Translations under genes and position numbers: made by a program | Notes under the pieces: generated by a model | Databases searched by the model: none | What the model saw: only the letters and a program-made list of their open reading frames with translations | Told to the model about the DNA's origin: nothing | From: Sanderia malayensis | Lineage: Eukaryota; Cnidaria; Scyphozoa; Semaeostomeae; Pelagiidae | Length of the DNA stretch: 64,000 nucleotides | Reading direction: 5' to 3' | Assembly: GCA_013076295.1 (NCBI GenBank) | Contig: RQOL01000532.1 | Coordinates: 3,100,001-3,164,000, forward strand | Shown here: piece after piece, positions 1-13,500 of the stretch | Numbering within the stretch: position 1 is the first letter of the stretch | How the letters are laid out: each line of letters starts with the position of its first letter

Positions 1-1505
1 GTTTTAATAAATTTACACGAATCTTCATTACGCTTGATTTCTTTAAAACAGAATTATAACAATGGAAGCTACATCATTCTTCACATCTGCAAAGTTCAAT
101 TCTGCCCACACAGATGGCAAAAATAGCATAAACTTCGAAGAAGCGGTTATCTTATAGCTACTTGATCAAATTTAACAAACCGTACAATTAACAGACGTTT
201 TTCATATTTACTTATCATATTTGTTATTAATAAGAGCAGTATCTGTAATTCTGGTTTTCTAACTGTAATGATTCGCTTGCGATTAGCAACTTCACAAAAG
301 CAACAAATGCAGCAAGATGAAAAGATTCACATCGTTTACCAATTATACGAACACCGAACACACAAATCTTCCAAAAGAAAAACCTTATACATCGGTTACA
401 TGGCCAGTCATCAAAAATGAAAAGCAGGGCATTCTCCAAGAGGCATTCAATACACCGAGCTTCCATCAGAAATTTGATAATTTATTATCTGAACCACTGA
501 GGTTTTGACTACAACAGCCCGGAAATTATCTGGATAACACAAATGCTTCATTGTAAAAATTGTTCAAGGTGTCTGTTAATAGAAATTTCCACTATTATCC
601 TTGTGTTTATCAAAGGGGTTAAAGTAAACACCCGCATATAAGAACCAATTGATTAAGAACCTCCACACTGATATTTCTCCTCAAAACAATAGAAGAAACA
701 ATAGCCTATTGTAATTAAACAATGTGCTGGATCCGAAACTTGCGGGTTCTTATATGCGGATTTTTACTGTACATAGATGTGGTAGTGACGTCATTGTTGT
801 TATTCACCATTGCTGTTCCATGTATATTTATGATAAAACTATGAAGTAATTACAAAATCTAAATGTTGTTTATGATGATTAAAAATGCTCTTTACGCTAT
901 TTGACACAATAATCTATTGGCAGCAAGAAGCAAAACGACCTAGATGTGACCAATACGAGATATTTGCCAATATTCACGTTTCAAAATTTGTAAAGAGAAA
1001 CTCAAAAGGGTATCTGCTCTATATGTGGCCTAAGCAAGGGTCCAATTTAATGTATATATAGTCCTTTTGGCTACAGACCGTAGTTATTAATTCATAATCA
1101 GGTATGTTCATTGCAAATGAATGATTAAGAAACAATATCTTTCTTTTTACTCCATCTTTCGTAATCAAGAAGAGTGTCTCGCAATTTGCTCGTTCAAGAA
1201 ACAAAGACACGAAAACTTCGCCAATCATCTTGTTGATTTCAAAGTTATTACCCGACTGGCGAAGGTTTAAAGTAGCTCTGTCGATTTCAACCGTCCAATC
1301 AGCGGATAACATATATATGCATATTATATAGTCATCTTATAACAATTTGCAATTTACTGATTTGCAATAAATACAGTTCGCAGGTCGATAAGCTCTGTTC
1401 TGTTGGAAATTGGCTGTTATCAACGTCAGTAGCAGGACATGCCAACGTGACTAGATGATACCAATTATATCTTAGGTATTGAGACGTTCAATGCCATACT
1501 TTCTC
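1..1505. other. left edge, no supported exon
   Basis: Apart from the MITE at 620-771, I see no supported coding exon here. A 63-residue plus-strand frame (317-508) and a 97-residue minus-strand frame (1019-1312) are open, but neither resembles a known family or continues the receptor's hydrophobic segment in the required phase 2. The region is either 3' flank or the last intron of the receptor. Confidence 0.5.
620..771. mobile_element. MITE with TATAAGAAC-type terminal inverted repeats
   Basis: A 152-bp element bounded by TA on both sides. Its left end (AGTAAACACCCGCATATAAG) and the reverse complement of its right end (AGTAAAAATCCGCATATAAG) form an imperfect terminal inverted repeat. It has no coding capacity. 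The TA flanks suggest Tc1/mariner-like mobilisation. A truncated inverted relative lies at 62274-62375. Confidence 0.7.
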
Positions 1506-4500
1506 TCACCTGAAGATTAATATAAGCGTTATAAGGGTCCAGAAGAAGTACTGGATGGATTTGTGTCGAGGTTCCGTTGCTTTAGCCGAAGATCGTTTCT
1601 TCTTAATTGGCTCATTTGAGTTTATCGTATTATCGTCAACAGTATTATCTTCTTTCGCCGAAGTGGCAATCGGTAACTTCATTGTACTCTTGGGAACTCC
1701 TGTTTTAAGTAGAAGTAAATGTCAGTTAAGAAAATGTATGGTCGTTACTCACACCACCCACTGTAGCAGGATAAAGACTACGTTCTTAAGCGAATGTGCC
1801 ACGAAAAGAAGCTATAGATTTGTTGGGGCTTATTTACCTTTGAGCGGGGCTAATTGGGGGGGGGCTATTTCAAGGGGGGCAATTCAAGAATTTAGAATTT
1901 GCATCATGTGGTGATGGTAAATTCTGCTGCTGACAATGATGATACCAATGTGAGTAGGATTCATTTGGTATTAAAAATGCATTTCGAGGAAATAAAAATA
2001 ATGTTGAAGTTTACCCTTGGAGGCCGAGTTATTAAGGGTCAACCGTTCAGCATGCATATTATGCGCTACAATCAGTGAAAATAGAATAATGCTCGAGACA
2101 ACGAGAGTTGGAGATTCCATCATTACAACTATGAAGTTCACATATTAACGGATGCAAAACATAAATACCCAAAACATACCAAGAAAACGCTACAAACCTT
2201 GCGTAGTCGGTACGTATATGGTCTTAGCTCTGATCCTTTTCGTCTTGGGTCCAGCACCATAGTGATTGAGAACAGCCAGTTGGAAGTAATATACAGTTCC
2301 GGACTTGAGATTACTGACAGGAATTTCTCTGTCCGCCTGAACGTCTGCAATCGGGATTCTTGTAACGGTCGAGTCATGTTCTGACCAATAGTAGACCTGA
2401 AAAACACCCAGATGAAATAGCTATTAGGCAACAAATGACAGAAGCAAGATCAACGTCTCTAAAGCCGACACCTTAATGGAAGAAAGTCTCATCTTGCTTA
2501 TATTAGCCAAGAATCCTCTCCTTGTGGGACATTATGGGGCAGTTTGAGACTGCAATCTATTAAACAGGGACTGTAAAACACTGCCGGTATTTAAGAAAGT
2601 ATCCGCCTTCCAGGGGGTGTACCTTCGGAAATAGTGCATAGATAGTATATATATATATATATATATACAGAACTATCACACAAAACGTGTTGCCCCCACA
2701 GCCGTATAATTCTTGATGTACAAAGCACAGAGCATTAATAGTAGAAGATTAATTCTCTGCTGCTCCGAGTTTCGTGCTAAAGCACTTGTCAGACAAATGT
2801 CTTTACTTCTACTGCAAACTTGTACTACTTATACACTGTATAACCGCTTTCTAGCATATTAATTTAACTGTATGATGATAACGGCACGTGTTAACTTACT
2901 TTGTAACCAATAATAGACACATCATTGATGGTATTCCATCTCAAAACAATTGTACTCTCACCAACGGCTGTGATCTTCAGACCTTTTGGCTGGATATTCG
3001 GCACTGCATAAATAAAAATGAAGCACAATGAGCTTCTTTTACATTATAGTTGCACATGCATTGGCTTCACATGCACAGCTTCGTCTACATTATGGTTATC
3101 CACCCGCAAATTTTACATGTACTAGAAAGCTAACACATCCACCGAACTGAACAGTTCGCTACAACATCTACAATGCATAGCAGGTGCAGTGTGTGAAGAA
3201 GTGAAGAAGCAAAATACTTACGCCACATGAAATCAAACTTCACCGTCGTGTATCCCCCAGTACCAGCCTTAGTTTTCGCAGCCACGCTGAATTCATAAAT
3301 AGAAGCAGGCGTAAGATTATCAATGACAGTCCACTGCTTTGCGCTTCTTATTTCCTTCTTGGAAATCACAGTTCCACGAACTTCCTTGTATCTGATCTCA
3401 TAGCCAATGATAACACCGTTAGGCTGAGCTGGTTCAGACCACGTGACATTGGCCCGGCCCATTTCTGCGTTTTTGATGGAGACCAACAACGGTACCCCGG
3501 GAACTAAAAAACGAAAAATTCCCTGCTCGTTAATTTCTTTCGAATCTCTCTTGTTCCATGTTTTAGAGCAGCACAAACATCAAAACGATTCACAAACACA
3601 GCTGCACACTCACCATCTTCTGATGTATTATACGGACCGGCAATGTTACTACCCGGACCATCGCCGTCGTTATTGTAAGCCACAACTTGGAATAAATAGG
3701 ATGAGTAGGGGTCCAGTTGAACGGTGGTCTTGTTCGCTCTCGTCGTCTTGAAATTCGCATTGTTTGATCGTTGAGGCCATTTACCTTTCCAAATAAAAAG
3801 CTACAAAACAAACAGTTCTATGATTCAGTCGCAGGGCGATATGAAACGACATTCTGTGACACGAGACACTGGTATCGGCATTATCCGTGCCAAAGAGAGT
3901 TGGCATTGTTGGCGTCAATCAAAATGCCTCCTGTCAATCAAAGTACATCCTCGTCTACCCCCGTCAACAATTAAATCAATACAGTAATGCCAGAGCAGGT
4001 ACATTGCACTGGCAATTGATGTGTGTGATGTATAACGGGGGTACCTTGTATCCGAGAAATTCTCCTCTCATCACCGTTCGGTCTGTCTTCACTCCTCTCC
4101 ACCACGCCACAGCGGATCTGGAGGATTTTATCTGGATCCTCAGATCCTTGGGAATCCCAAGCGGTCCTGAAATAAGACATTGCAATAAAACAAGAGATTA
4201 AAAACATCAAGGTCTTGACTCAAAGTTTAATCATGTTGAACTTTGAGTCGAGATCATCATCTTTTTGAGTTGAACATCGAGATCAAGTTGAAATTATGAA
4301 AATTACCAATGAAAATGCTGCGAACTAAACAGAGAAAAACAACTTACTTCGCTCCCCAGTGAACCCGGTACATATGGGACTTTTTGGTCCAACTCCAACA
4401 TCATTTCCGGCCTGGATTTGAAACTCGTATTGAACATAATATTCGGTTCCGCGCACAGAAAACGATGATCCGTACTTCACTTGATTAAGCAACATATTCG

Positions 4501-7500
4501 AAGAGCTGCCACTCTTTCGATGAAACACATTGTAATAAATATTAGGCCCATTTTGTTGGATCTTTGGCAAAGGCTAAAAGAAATGCAATGCAGTGCAATC
4601 AGCTTGGATGACGTTACGACTAGCAATTAAGGGACACCGCGAAAGATGCAAAGAGGATGAATACAGAAACTCAATGAAGGATTTAGCTCGTACCTTCCAT
4701 GTTATTTTGATTTCAGTCGGTCCTGTTCCAATTCCTTTAATTTCCGTAGGATAGTTCGAAGGGGCTGAAAAAGAAGAAAAATATTCACCGTATTTTAGAT
4801 TTTCCAAAACAAAATAGGTTCAGCAAGAGCTTGAACGATTAAACAGATTGCAATCTGGTTTGCTCGTCCTAGCGTAAGTACAGAAAAATTAACTACATCT
4901 GATTCACCCAGCCCAACATTTACAAAGTCTTACTGTAAATATCGAGGTTCGGGGCATTTGCCATTGTTGGCTACCCCATTGCAAATAAAAATTCTGAATA
5001 AAAACCAACCGGCTGGAAGACTGTTGACCCATGGAAACGTTTCAGCACTGGGCGTACTGTTGCCAACACTATTCTCTGATATCACTCTGAATCGATAGGA
5101 GGCCCATGCAGAAAGTGCGAGAATCACACTACCACGTGATCGGCTGTCTGCTGTCGTCAGCATGCGAGTCCATAGCCTCGTTTTGAACATGGTTCGGGCT
5201 TCAATGTGAACTCGTTTCACGGGACTGAAATTGTCGCGGCCCAGTGTCCATGATATCTGGACCTTATTGGCTTTGAAATCACTTGCTGTCACTTCGGTAG
5301 GTCGGCCAGGAACACCTGTGAAGAATACAACAAAGGATTTGTTTCAGGAAATGGTACATAAAAGACTCAAAGTTGATATGAAATGCAGAAGGGTGAAAGC
5401 TTAGCTCCAAATATAACATGATTTAGTGGCAGTGCGTGTTGCGAAATGACAAATTTTCTGTTTGACAGAAACAGGTGAGGTAAAAGATGTTACCGTAAAA
5501 GCTCTATTAAGCCCCCTCTCTAATAGGCTCCCTTTTGAGAAATTTGAAATAAGCCCCCTTTAGAACCTCAAAAATTAAATAAGCCCCCCGGGGGCTTAAT
5601 AAAGCTTTTACGGTAATTGTGAGGAGAGGAATGCGTTGGTAAAGGAAGTTAGCCTGCGGTGGTACAAAGGGCATGATGCCATAAAAGGTCATGGGACATG
5701 GTAAACGAAAGGTCATACGACACTGCGCAGTTGAGATCATGGGACACAGTGCAATAAAAGTGGCACAGAAATGCGAGGGTCCAACTCAAGCAAAAGTCCA
5801 AAGGACTCCAAAGGGATTGAAATTCTATAAACACAGTGCGTAGGAGTTATGCGGAGAGAAAAAGGAGCAAAGTTGCCGGTTTTAGCGACTTAACGGGCGT
5901 CCAATTCAAAATTTGCGAAATTTCAGACTCATATTTCAGGTTATATATTAGATCTATTTATGGTATACTCTGCATTGTGTTGTTGTTTAGCGCCAGTAGA
6001 AAGGGCACAGTTCCTGGACATTGAGAGTTTCCTCATTTACATTATTCTATTTTTAATTTCATAAAAACGCAGTTGCATCAACAGGATAGGACCCATCCGG
6101 ATTTTAAGTTTACATTTATCCGGTTAATCCAGATTAAGATGAAGAATGAATTGCAACGTTAAATTGTAAACGACTTGGTGTGTTTGAGTTGAGTTTTTAT
6201 TTTATAGTCTCGCGAGATTTAGGAGGGTGAGTTCTGCTTTATCAGGTTCACTAATTACTCTGATTCCCTAAGCGCCATCGGCCGCATCTTGTTTATGGCC
6301 AACTGCCACACTGTTTCGCATTGCTAAAACAGCCATTGCGAGTGTAACCAACGGCGAACAACCTACATTGCCTGCTAAAGTAAACCCTCTCACCCACACC
6401 CGCAAACAGCACACCCAAGCCGATAAATTCCAATGCCAATCACTAACGATGAAATCTAACGAGCCCGCTGTGAATAGCAACAGTCATGCGCACGCACCCT
6501 AGCTGATCTATTGTTCGCACGGAAAGGACGTGGACATTTCGATCATACCAACGAAAGCGTCTTATGAAAGCGAAAAGCCGGCGTATTAATCATAAGCTAA
6601 TTAAAGGATTAAATTGCTACATTTTCGCCTACCCTTGTGCCACGCGTTGTCAGATGGAGTTGGCGATTCCGTGAATTGATTGTTTACTGACGGTCGCAAT
6701 GTATGGCCTTCGTGTATTGGAGGCTCCGGCCCTGAAGAACCTAAAGGTTTCATAGACAGTAATTACGTATCCATCATTCAATCAATACAAAAGGTCTTAA
6801 GCTCCGTCCTTACCCCTTTTAGCCATTATCTCGTTTATAGGATATTTTTCAGTTTGTTTTTTTAATGTGCAATCGTTGTTTCAACCATACCACGCAGCGC
6901 AATGTTAAGCTTTGGTCATGACTACGACGTAAGCATGCTCAATGGAAAGCATCGAAAGAAGCATGTTGTTATGGTTAAACTTAGTTAATTGATTGAGAGA
7001 ACCGCCGATCAACCCGAAGTTCCATTTGGTCGAACGTAATGACTTGGACAATTATGGTGCAAGATACAAAAACACCAGGGTCCTGGTGTAAGATCAGAGG
7101 GCTATTATAGAACAGATGTCACGGAGTGGGGCGGTTATCAAGGAAGATGTTAAACAGAAATCATGACAAGAAAACACTCACTTAAAGACCCACGTCTCAT
7201 CAAGAAGAATCACCAAGTATTCAACAAAATATCATAGTCACAGCATCACGAAAACTAAACAGATCAATTCACAACAACGTGTGCCTGTGTCTACCAGTTA
7301 AAGGTGGACACAGGCCAAAACCGGCGGGCTGATGGGCCGGGCAAGCAACAGAGAGTAACAGAAAAGGAAAGAGAAGGGCGTTGACGTTAATTGAAAAAAC
7401 CTTATCCTCTTAGAAAGTTCAGCAAGAATTACAGGCTGTGTTGATTAATGAAAAGAATGTGATCATGTTTGTTAATAAGCTCCGACGCACATTAGCTTAG

Positions 7501-10500
7501 TCGTGTGTTCATAATCACGTTTGTCTGCAGATGATAGTGTGGTGATGTTAAAAGCGAGGACCGTCCATTGAAAGGAAAAAACTAACAGCTTTTACAAGCC
7601 TTCCAAACAGCAGAACCTTTGTTGTCCATTCATTAGAAAGTATGTTGAACTCCAGCTTTTGCAAGCCTCACAAACAACAGAGCCCTTGTTGTCCATTGAA
7701 AAGAAAGTATGTTGAGCCCCAAATTTTACAAGCCTCCCAAACAGCACAGCATTTGTTGTCCATTCACCAAAAAGTATGCTAACCCCAGATTTTACAAGCC
7801 TCCTAAACAACAGAGCCCCTGTTGTCCATTGAAAAGAAAATATGATGAACTCAACGTGAAGAAATCAGAATCAGTAAAGAGCCAACACGCTGAACGTGTA
7901 TGATAAGAACATGGACAACAAACATTAACAAACCAAGCAATGCAAAGTAGCCTTAAGCAGCTTTTCTAGAACCGCAACGCAATTTGTATAAACGATGGGA
8001 TATTTGTTATCCTCCGTAATTGGCACGGTGTGGAGTCTTATTGAGATAGCCTCCTTCTCGAAGAATTTCCTTATTAATGGCTTTGGGATCTTTTTCTTAT
8101 TTAGCTTAAGAAAATCCAAGTCTCGGAAATATTACTAGAATTCGCACGCCAAATTCGCTTTCAGATGTAAAGCAAAGTAAACAATAGCTTTTCCGATGAA
8201 GCCAAAAATGCTCCAGACAAACGTGTACGTTCCGTTTCGGTAATGTCACGCCAGACATGCCAGAAACACGCCAAAATTGGAAAGTGGGTGATACATTGAT
8301 ATTTGGGGGACTTGTGGGGTTGACAAAAGAATTCAGTTTCCATGTCAAATGATAGCTATATTCGTTGCAAAAAGCTCAAAGCGAATTATAACTACTAGTG
8401 CCAGAACAGAAAACGTGTGACAACATTGTGCGACAACCGAGGGACAAAGACGAACAAATAGAACCAAATTAAAAAAACAAATCACACTGCCTGATATTTT
8501 TCGAAGCAATTAATGGAACAATACAGCAATTTCAAATATAAACAGACAAAAGATTCTGCTTTGTTTTGCATTATGCATTTGTAATCCAAAGGCATCCACG
8601 AGTCCAGGACACTCACTGAATATGTTCATTCAGAAAAGCAAGAGCAACAAACTTGCAACAAGATCAAAAAGTGCAGAAAGCAAAAACATTAGAAAACAAA
8701 TTCACTTTCTACAAATGAAAACAAAGAGTCTTTACAAAATAAACAAGCCATAATTTAATTTACAGGCCTTAGACATGCAGATAATTAGGGGTAGGCCAAA
8801 CACAAAAGGCTCTCCAGGTAAGTCCAAAGGCACTCAGCATTCGATAATCATCATTGCAAAGAGAACGGGAAGAAGAATGAGCTTGAATCAAGTCAATTAG
8901 AGAAAACGGAATGAAATTCAATGCAACTAGACGGGACATGCGGATCACCACATGGTGGATAACATTCCAGCATCGGCTCTAACCTGCTTGCCAAGTCCAG
9001 TGGTAAAAACAAGTGAGAATCGTGATTGAGAATCACAAATTGGCTTCATGGATTACTTGATAAACCGAGATTTGATCCTGTGAGAGGTCTTAGCTGTGTC
9101 TAGCAGCGCAATGTCCACGCTTTGAAACAGGTTATAATCACCTTCAAGTCAGTTCTGAGATTAGAAATTTAAAGCATATTGACACAGTGTGTAAAATAAA
9201 GAATCTAGAGTACTGACAGGGAGCGCAAGTCGCAGGCGAATTGAAAACCTATATAAAATTAAATGAAATGTCTGTTCGTGACGTAAGAGTGGAGTCAGAA
9301 TAGGCCAGTAAAATCAGTTGGTTGCTGGTCATAAACGTTAAAATGAAAATCAAAAGCATTAGATCCTTGTGATTACGGGTTAGTAAGCAGAGCGTCCACC
9401 TGAAGTGATTAATAATAAACTAGAGACATGCGCAGTAGGCTGTGTTTGCAGCTCCATGGGTTAGAAAAGGGTACATAATCTTGAATTTGAACTCTTGCAG
9501 ACAAATCTTAATTGAAGGTCTTGATCAATGATTGCATCATAGAACCGTATTCAATACAGATTGACAAACAAACGAATGTGACCGCCAAGCTATCCATGGT
9601 AAGAAGGGTTTCTCATCCTAAATAACGCCTTAATTGAATGGCACCCGACACCATCTGTGAATTAGCTAACTGATAAAACATTGCAGCCCTATACCCAAGC
9701 TATGCGACACTAAGACTTGAAATGATATTCTGGTATATGATCTCTATATGATAAGATCTCTATGATATTCTGGTACTTCATCACGTGTAACATTCTTAAT
9801 TCAACTCTCGAACTTATTCAGGTTCGGTGGGTGATCAAAACGCTTCCTTCCTAAAAACCTAGCTATAAGAACTTCGATAACTTCTGATGTTTCAAATCTT
9901 GAATCTTTTGTGCAGGAAACTTGACGGCAAACAAGAATCTTTCCGAGTTATCGATAAGAGTATTCGTCTGAAACTGCATTGGCACTCGGAGATCGCAACT
10001 TAAGGGAGACTGTTACAAGGAATAGGGTTGTTTACACTCACGCTGTTAGCCTATACTTACTTTGAGCATATTAACATCTAACACTGTTATTATTCTGTAG
10101 TTAATCATATTAGTCTAGTTTACACATGATATAATTATGTTCGTTGGTCAAAACCTAAGACTTGATTATACGCACACAATTAGAATAGGATATTCAGAAA
10201 TATTTTAAGCCACACAAGGCTGGGTCAAAGAAAGATCACAAGAAAATAAAAATCTTCGTCGAACAACTCAAAAGGAGGCTGTTTAAAGAGGATAACCTTA
10301 CTGAGCGTATCAATACGAGTTATATTCGTCGAGTAAATCAAGCTGTAAATTTATCACTGTTTTTTAGCATATTAATTTATTTCTTTTAGAGTTTGTTACG
10401 TAGGGTAAAAAGCACATTAAGTGGATGCAGGATGAATGTCTATATGAACATTGTTTGATCGAAGCAGTGAATAGATGGCATATAACTGCAGCATTTTGAT

Positions 10501-13500
10501 GCGCTTGCATTTTCTACTGAACGTGCACAATGCATTTATTAACGTGTGAATTTGCAAGAAAGCAATACACTAGCGTGTGCATTTTGTTGTTTGCGTTGTA
10601 TGGTGTGAATCGAAAGCGTTCTTGCAACAGAACCCCATCTGACAGACATGGCTAAAAGGAGTAGGGATTACGAGCATCTACATACGATTACAGACGATAA
10701 CATGCACTCAAATCATATACGCACATAGGCTACATTGTTACGTCATAACAAGGGGTATCCGCGTTGTCATTGAAAGCAGGACGAATTGAAGGATCTTCGA
10801 GCAATGATGAAAACGAAGCGAACATTGCATTCGAAGAGGCATGGAATTAAGTTGTGTGAATTACGGTGTAAAAAGTAAAGGGCAGTTTTATGAAGCAGCC
10901 GAAACATTTGATTGGGGAAAACAATGACTTAGGCCAAAAAAGTAGAGTTATGCAACTTCCATGCACTACTGTTGCCACGATAAAGACAATTAATTCATCT
11001 CTAAGATGTTTGCAACAAGAAGCGAGAAAAGTTCCCCAGAAGAATGTTCAAGTGATATTTGAAGACAATTCTCGAGCCGCTTTCAATGACAACCGCTTTG
11101 CATTGTATGGTAATGAATGCTGACGTGATGCGTTGGGAGTAAGCGATAAAGAATGACCATAAAAGGGAACGCTTCTTGCGTATATGACACACTTTTGAGT
11201 GACGTATGTTGTGCGGAATATGGAATACAAATATGAATAATATGGAATACAAAGCCAAGAAAGGCCAAATGATTTATAAAAGGCCTAGCAGTCTTCTCGA
11301 GATTGTTATAACCTCACTGCTAGACCTGTTAAAAATTATGGGTCTAGCAACGAGCTTCGTTGTCATTATTGGCCTAAAACTATAAATTATAGACCTTGTA
11401 TTTTGGATACACTTATCAAAAAACTTTCAGCTTAAATTTGAAATTTCGTGTATGTTGCTTTGCAAACTGTTCGTTTCAATGCGAGGCTGGGCGGTATTCC
11501 ATATCGTATTCCAAAACCAACATTCATATATGAAAACGAGGGTACGAGGGAATATAATGAAGCCTCTGTATGACCAGGATCGGCATTTTCTCACCCCGCC
11601 TCTCTTCCAAGCGTCCCATATCGATCAACAAAGGCTTCACTAACAACCAAAGACAGACACACAAAAAACTCACTTACCGGTAACTGTGAGATCGGCCATG
11701 GCTGAATCTCTTGTTCCAACAGTTGTCACAGCAATGCATTTATACGATCCCTGGTCCGTCATTTTCAGATTGTTCAAATGCAGCACAGATGTCAGCGTTC
11801 CCCTCAACTTAGTAAACACTCGACTATCCTCGTTTAACTTCACGTAATTCTTTTTCCATATGAATATGACTTCCAACGCAGAAGCAGTCTCGATACCGCA
11901 CGACATCGTAACGTTCATGCCTTCTTTGGCTATCATTGCTCTAGGGGGCTTCGTTATGGCTACCTTAGCTGAAGCAAAATGAAAACAACGCATTAGATAT
12001 TCGATTACTTCTGCAAACATGAAATTCCTATATTATGATTTACATTAGAGAGCATTGACAAGGGGCTAAAACAGAAGATGCTTTGATAAAGAAGATGGTG
12101 AAATAGAGAAGATAGTTTAAGGAACGTTTATCAGAGTAGTAGTTCAAAATTAGACTTTTACAAGCGCCCCTAGCTTCAAACAAGGAACGCTCAAGCATCG
12201 GAGGCGATTGAATCAAATGGATGAGAATAATACTCGTGAAATAACATAAACAAGAACACAAACACGAAACAACAAACAACACGAAAACAGCCTCCGACAT
12301 CTCAATTCAATAGTATGTGGGAAGCTATAAATTCCCTTACTGGGCTGAATTCATATGAAAGCTATCAAAGCATATGGGCAAGACAAAAACCATGTTTACC
12401 TCTTACAAACAGCTCCGCGGTGCGAAAAGTTGAACCATGCTTATTCCATACGATGCATTTATATTTTCCTTGATCAGTTGATAAAACTCGTTGAATTCGT
12501 AGGTTTCCATTGCGTATCAAAAAGCGGCCTTGACTAATAATCTCTTTGTTTTGATTCACATTTCGCCATCTGACACTTGGCTTTGGAGAACCAGTGGGTT
12601 TGCAAGTGAGCTCAGCTGCTCCAGCGATAAGAGCGTGCGTAGTGGATGGTGCTGTACTACCAGGGCCAAAACCTGCTGGGATTTCTGAAATTCAAATTAA
12701 ACAGTCATTAAATCACCGAATCAAATCACTCAATCATCGAATCAAATCACCCAATCACCGAATCAAATCACTCAATCACCGAATCAAATCACTCAATCAC
12801 AGAATCAAATCACTCAATCACTGAATGAAAATCTCAATCACATGTTAATGTCAACCATAAGGAGTCTATTCCTACTAACTAGGATATCTGCACTTCACTA
12901 CTTGTTATTATCTGATGATGCTGACAGTGCTTCAGGGAAACGTTATAAAATTTTAATGGCTTTGTCGTAACAGTTTGCAATTTTAATTTACTGGATTTGT
13001 CAACAGGATTTTTCATTCTTCATTGAAATTGTCGCAATTTTATCGCCATGTCTCCTTTTTTGGTCGTCGTCTACATTTTCAAATTTCTGTATGCCATTCG
13101 TTTCCCTTCTGGTATTTCAACTAGGATATTCTGATCACTTTAAAACCACTTTCAGCTCTCTAGCAATAATATCTAAATACATAATGTAAATTATTGGGTT
13201 AAATAAATAACTCACCAACAACTTGAAGTCTGGCGGACGATAAAATTTCTCCATGAACATTACTGGCCCTGCATTGATACATTCCAGAATGAACTGTGTC
13301 GACTGGTGAAATAGTCAAATTTCCACCAGCCATTGTATACTCCTTGCCAATGGGCAGCTTCTGTCCATTGTAATACCAATTGTAGACAACACGAGGAATG
13401 CCAGTTGCGACACAAGGAAACGTCTGCGGTTGTCCAATATCGGCAAGCATGTCTTGGGGCTGATAAACCCAACTTGGTCGAGCTATAAAAGTAAACATAA

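Larger units (their letters stand above)
5316..11677. other. long intron of the adhesion receptor (Ig6 to FN3-1)
   Basis: This 6.4-kb interval separates the Ig and FN3 parts of the receptor. Both flanking exons are phase 1, so no exon is missing. It contains the MITE at 5491-5615, the tandem repeat at 7556-7850 and a small local duplication near 9722-9778. I see no other gene. The short open frames inside are non-conserved in appearance and lack splice support. Confidence 0.65.

Noticed and set aside
1019..1312. 97-residue minus-strand frame as a cytoplasmic tail of the receptor
   Set aside because: No acceptor gives the phase 2 entry needed after the hydrophobic segment, and there is no FIGQY-like or charged tail pattern.
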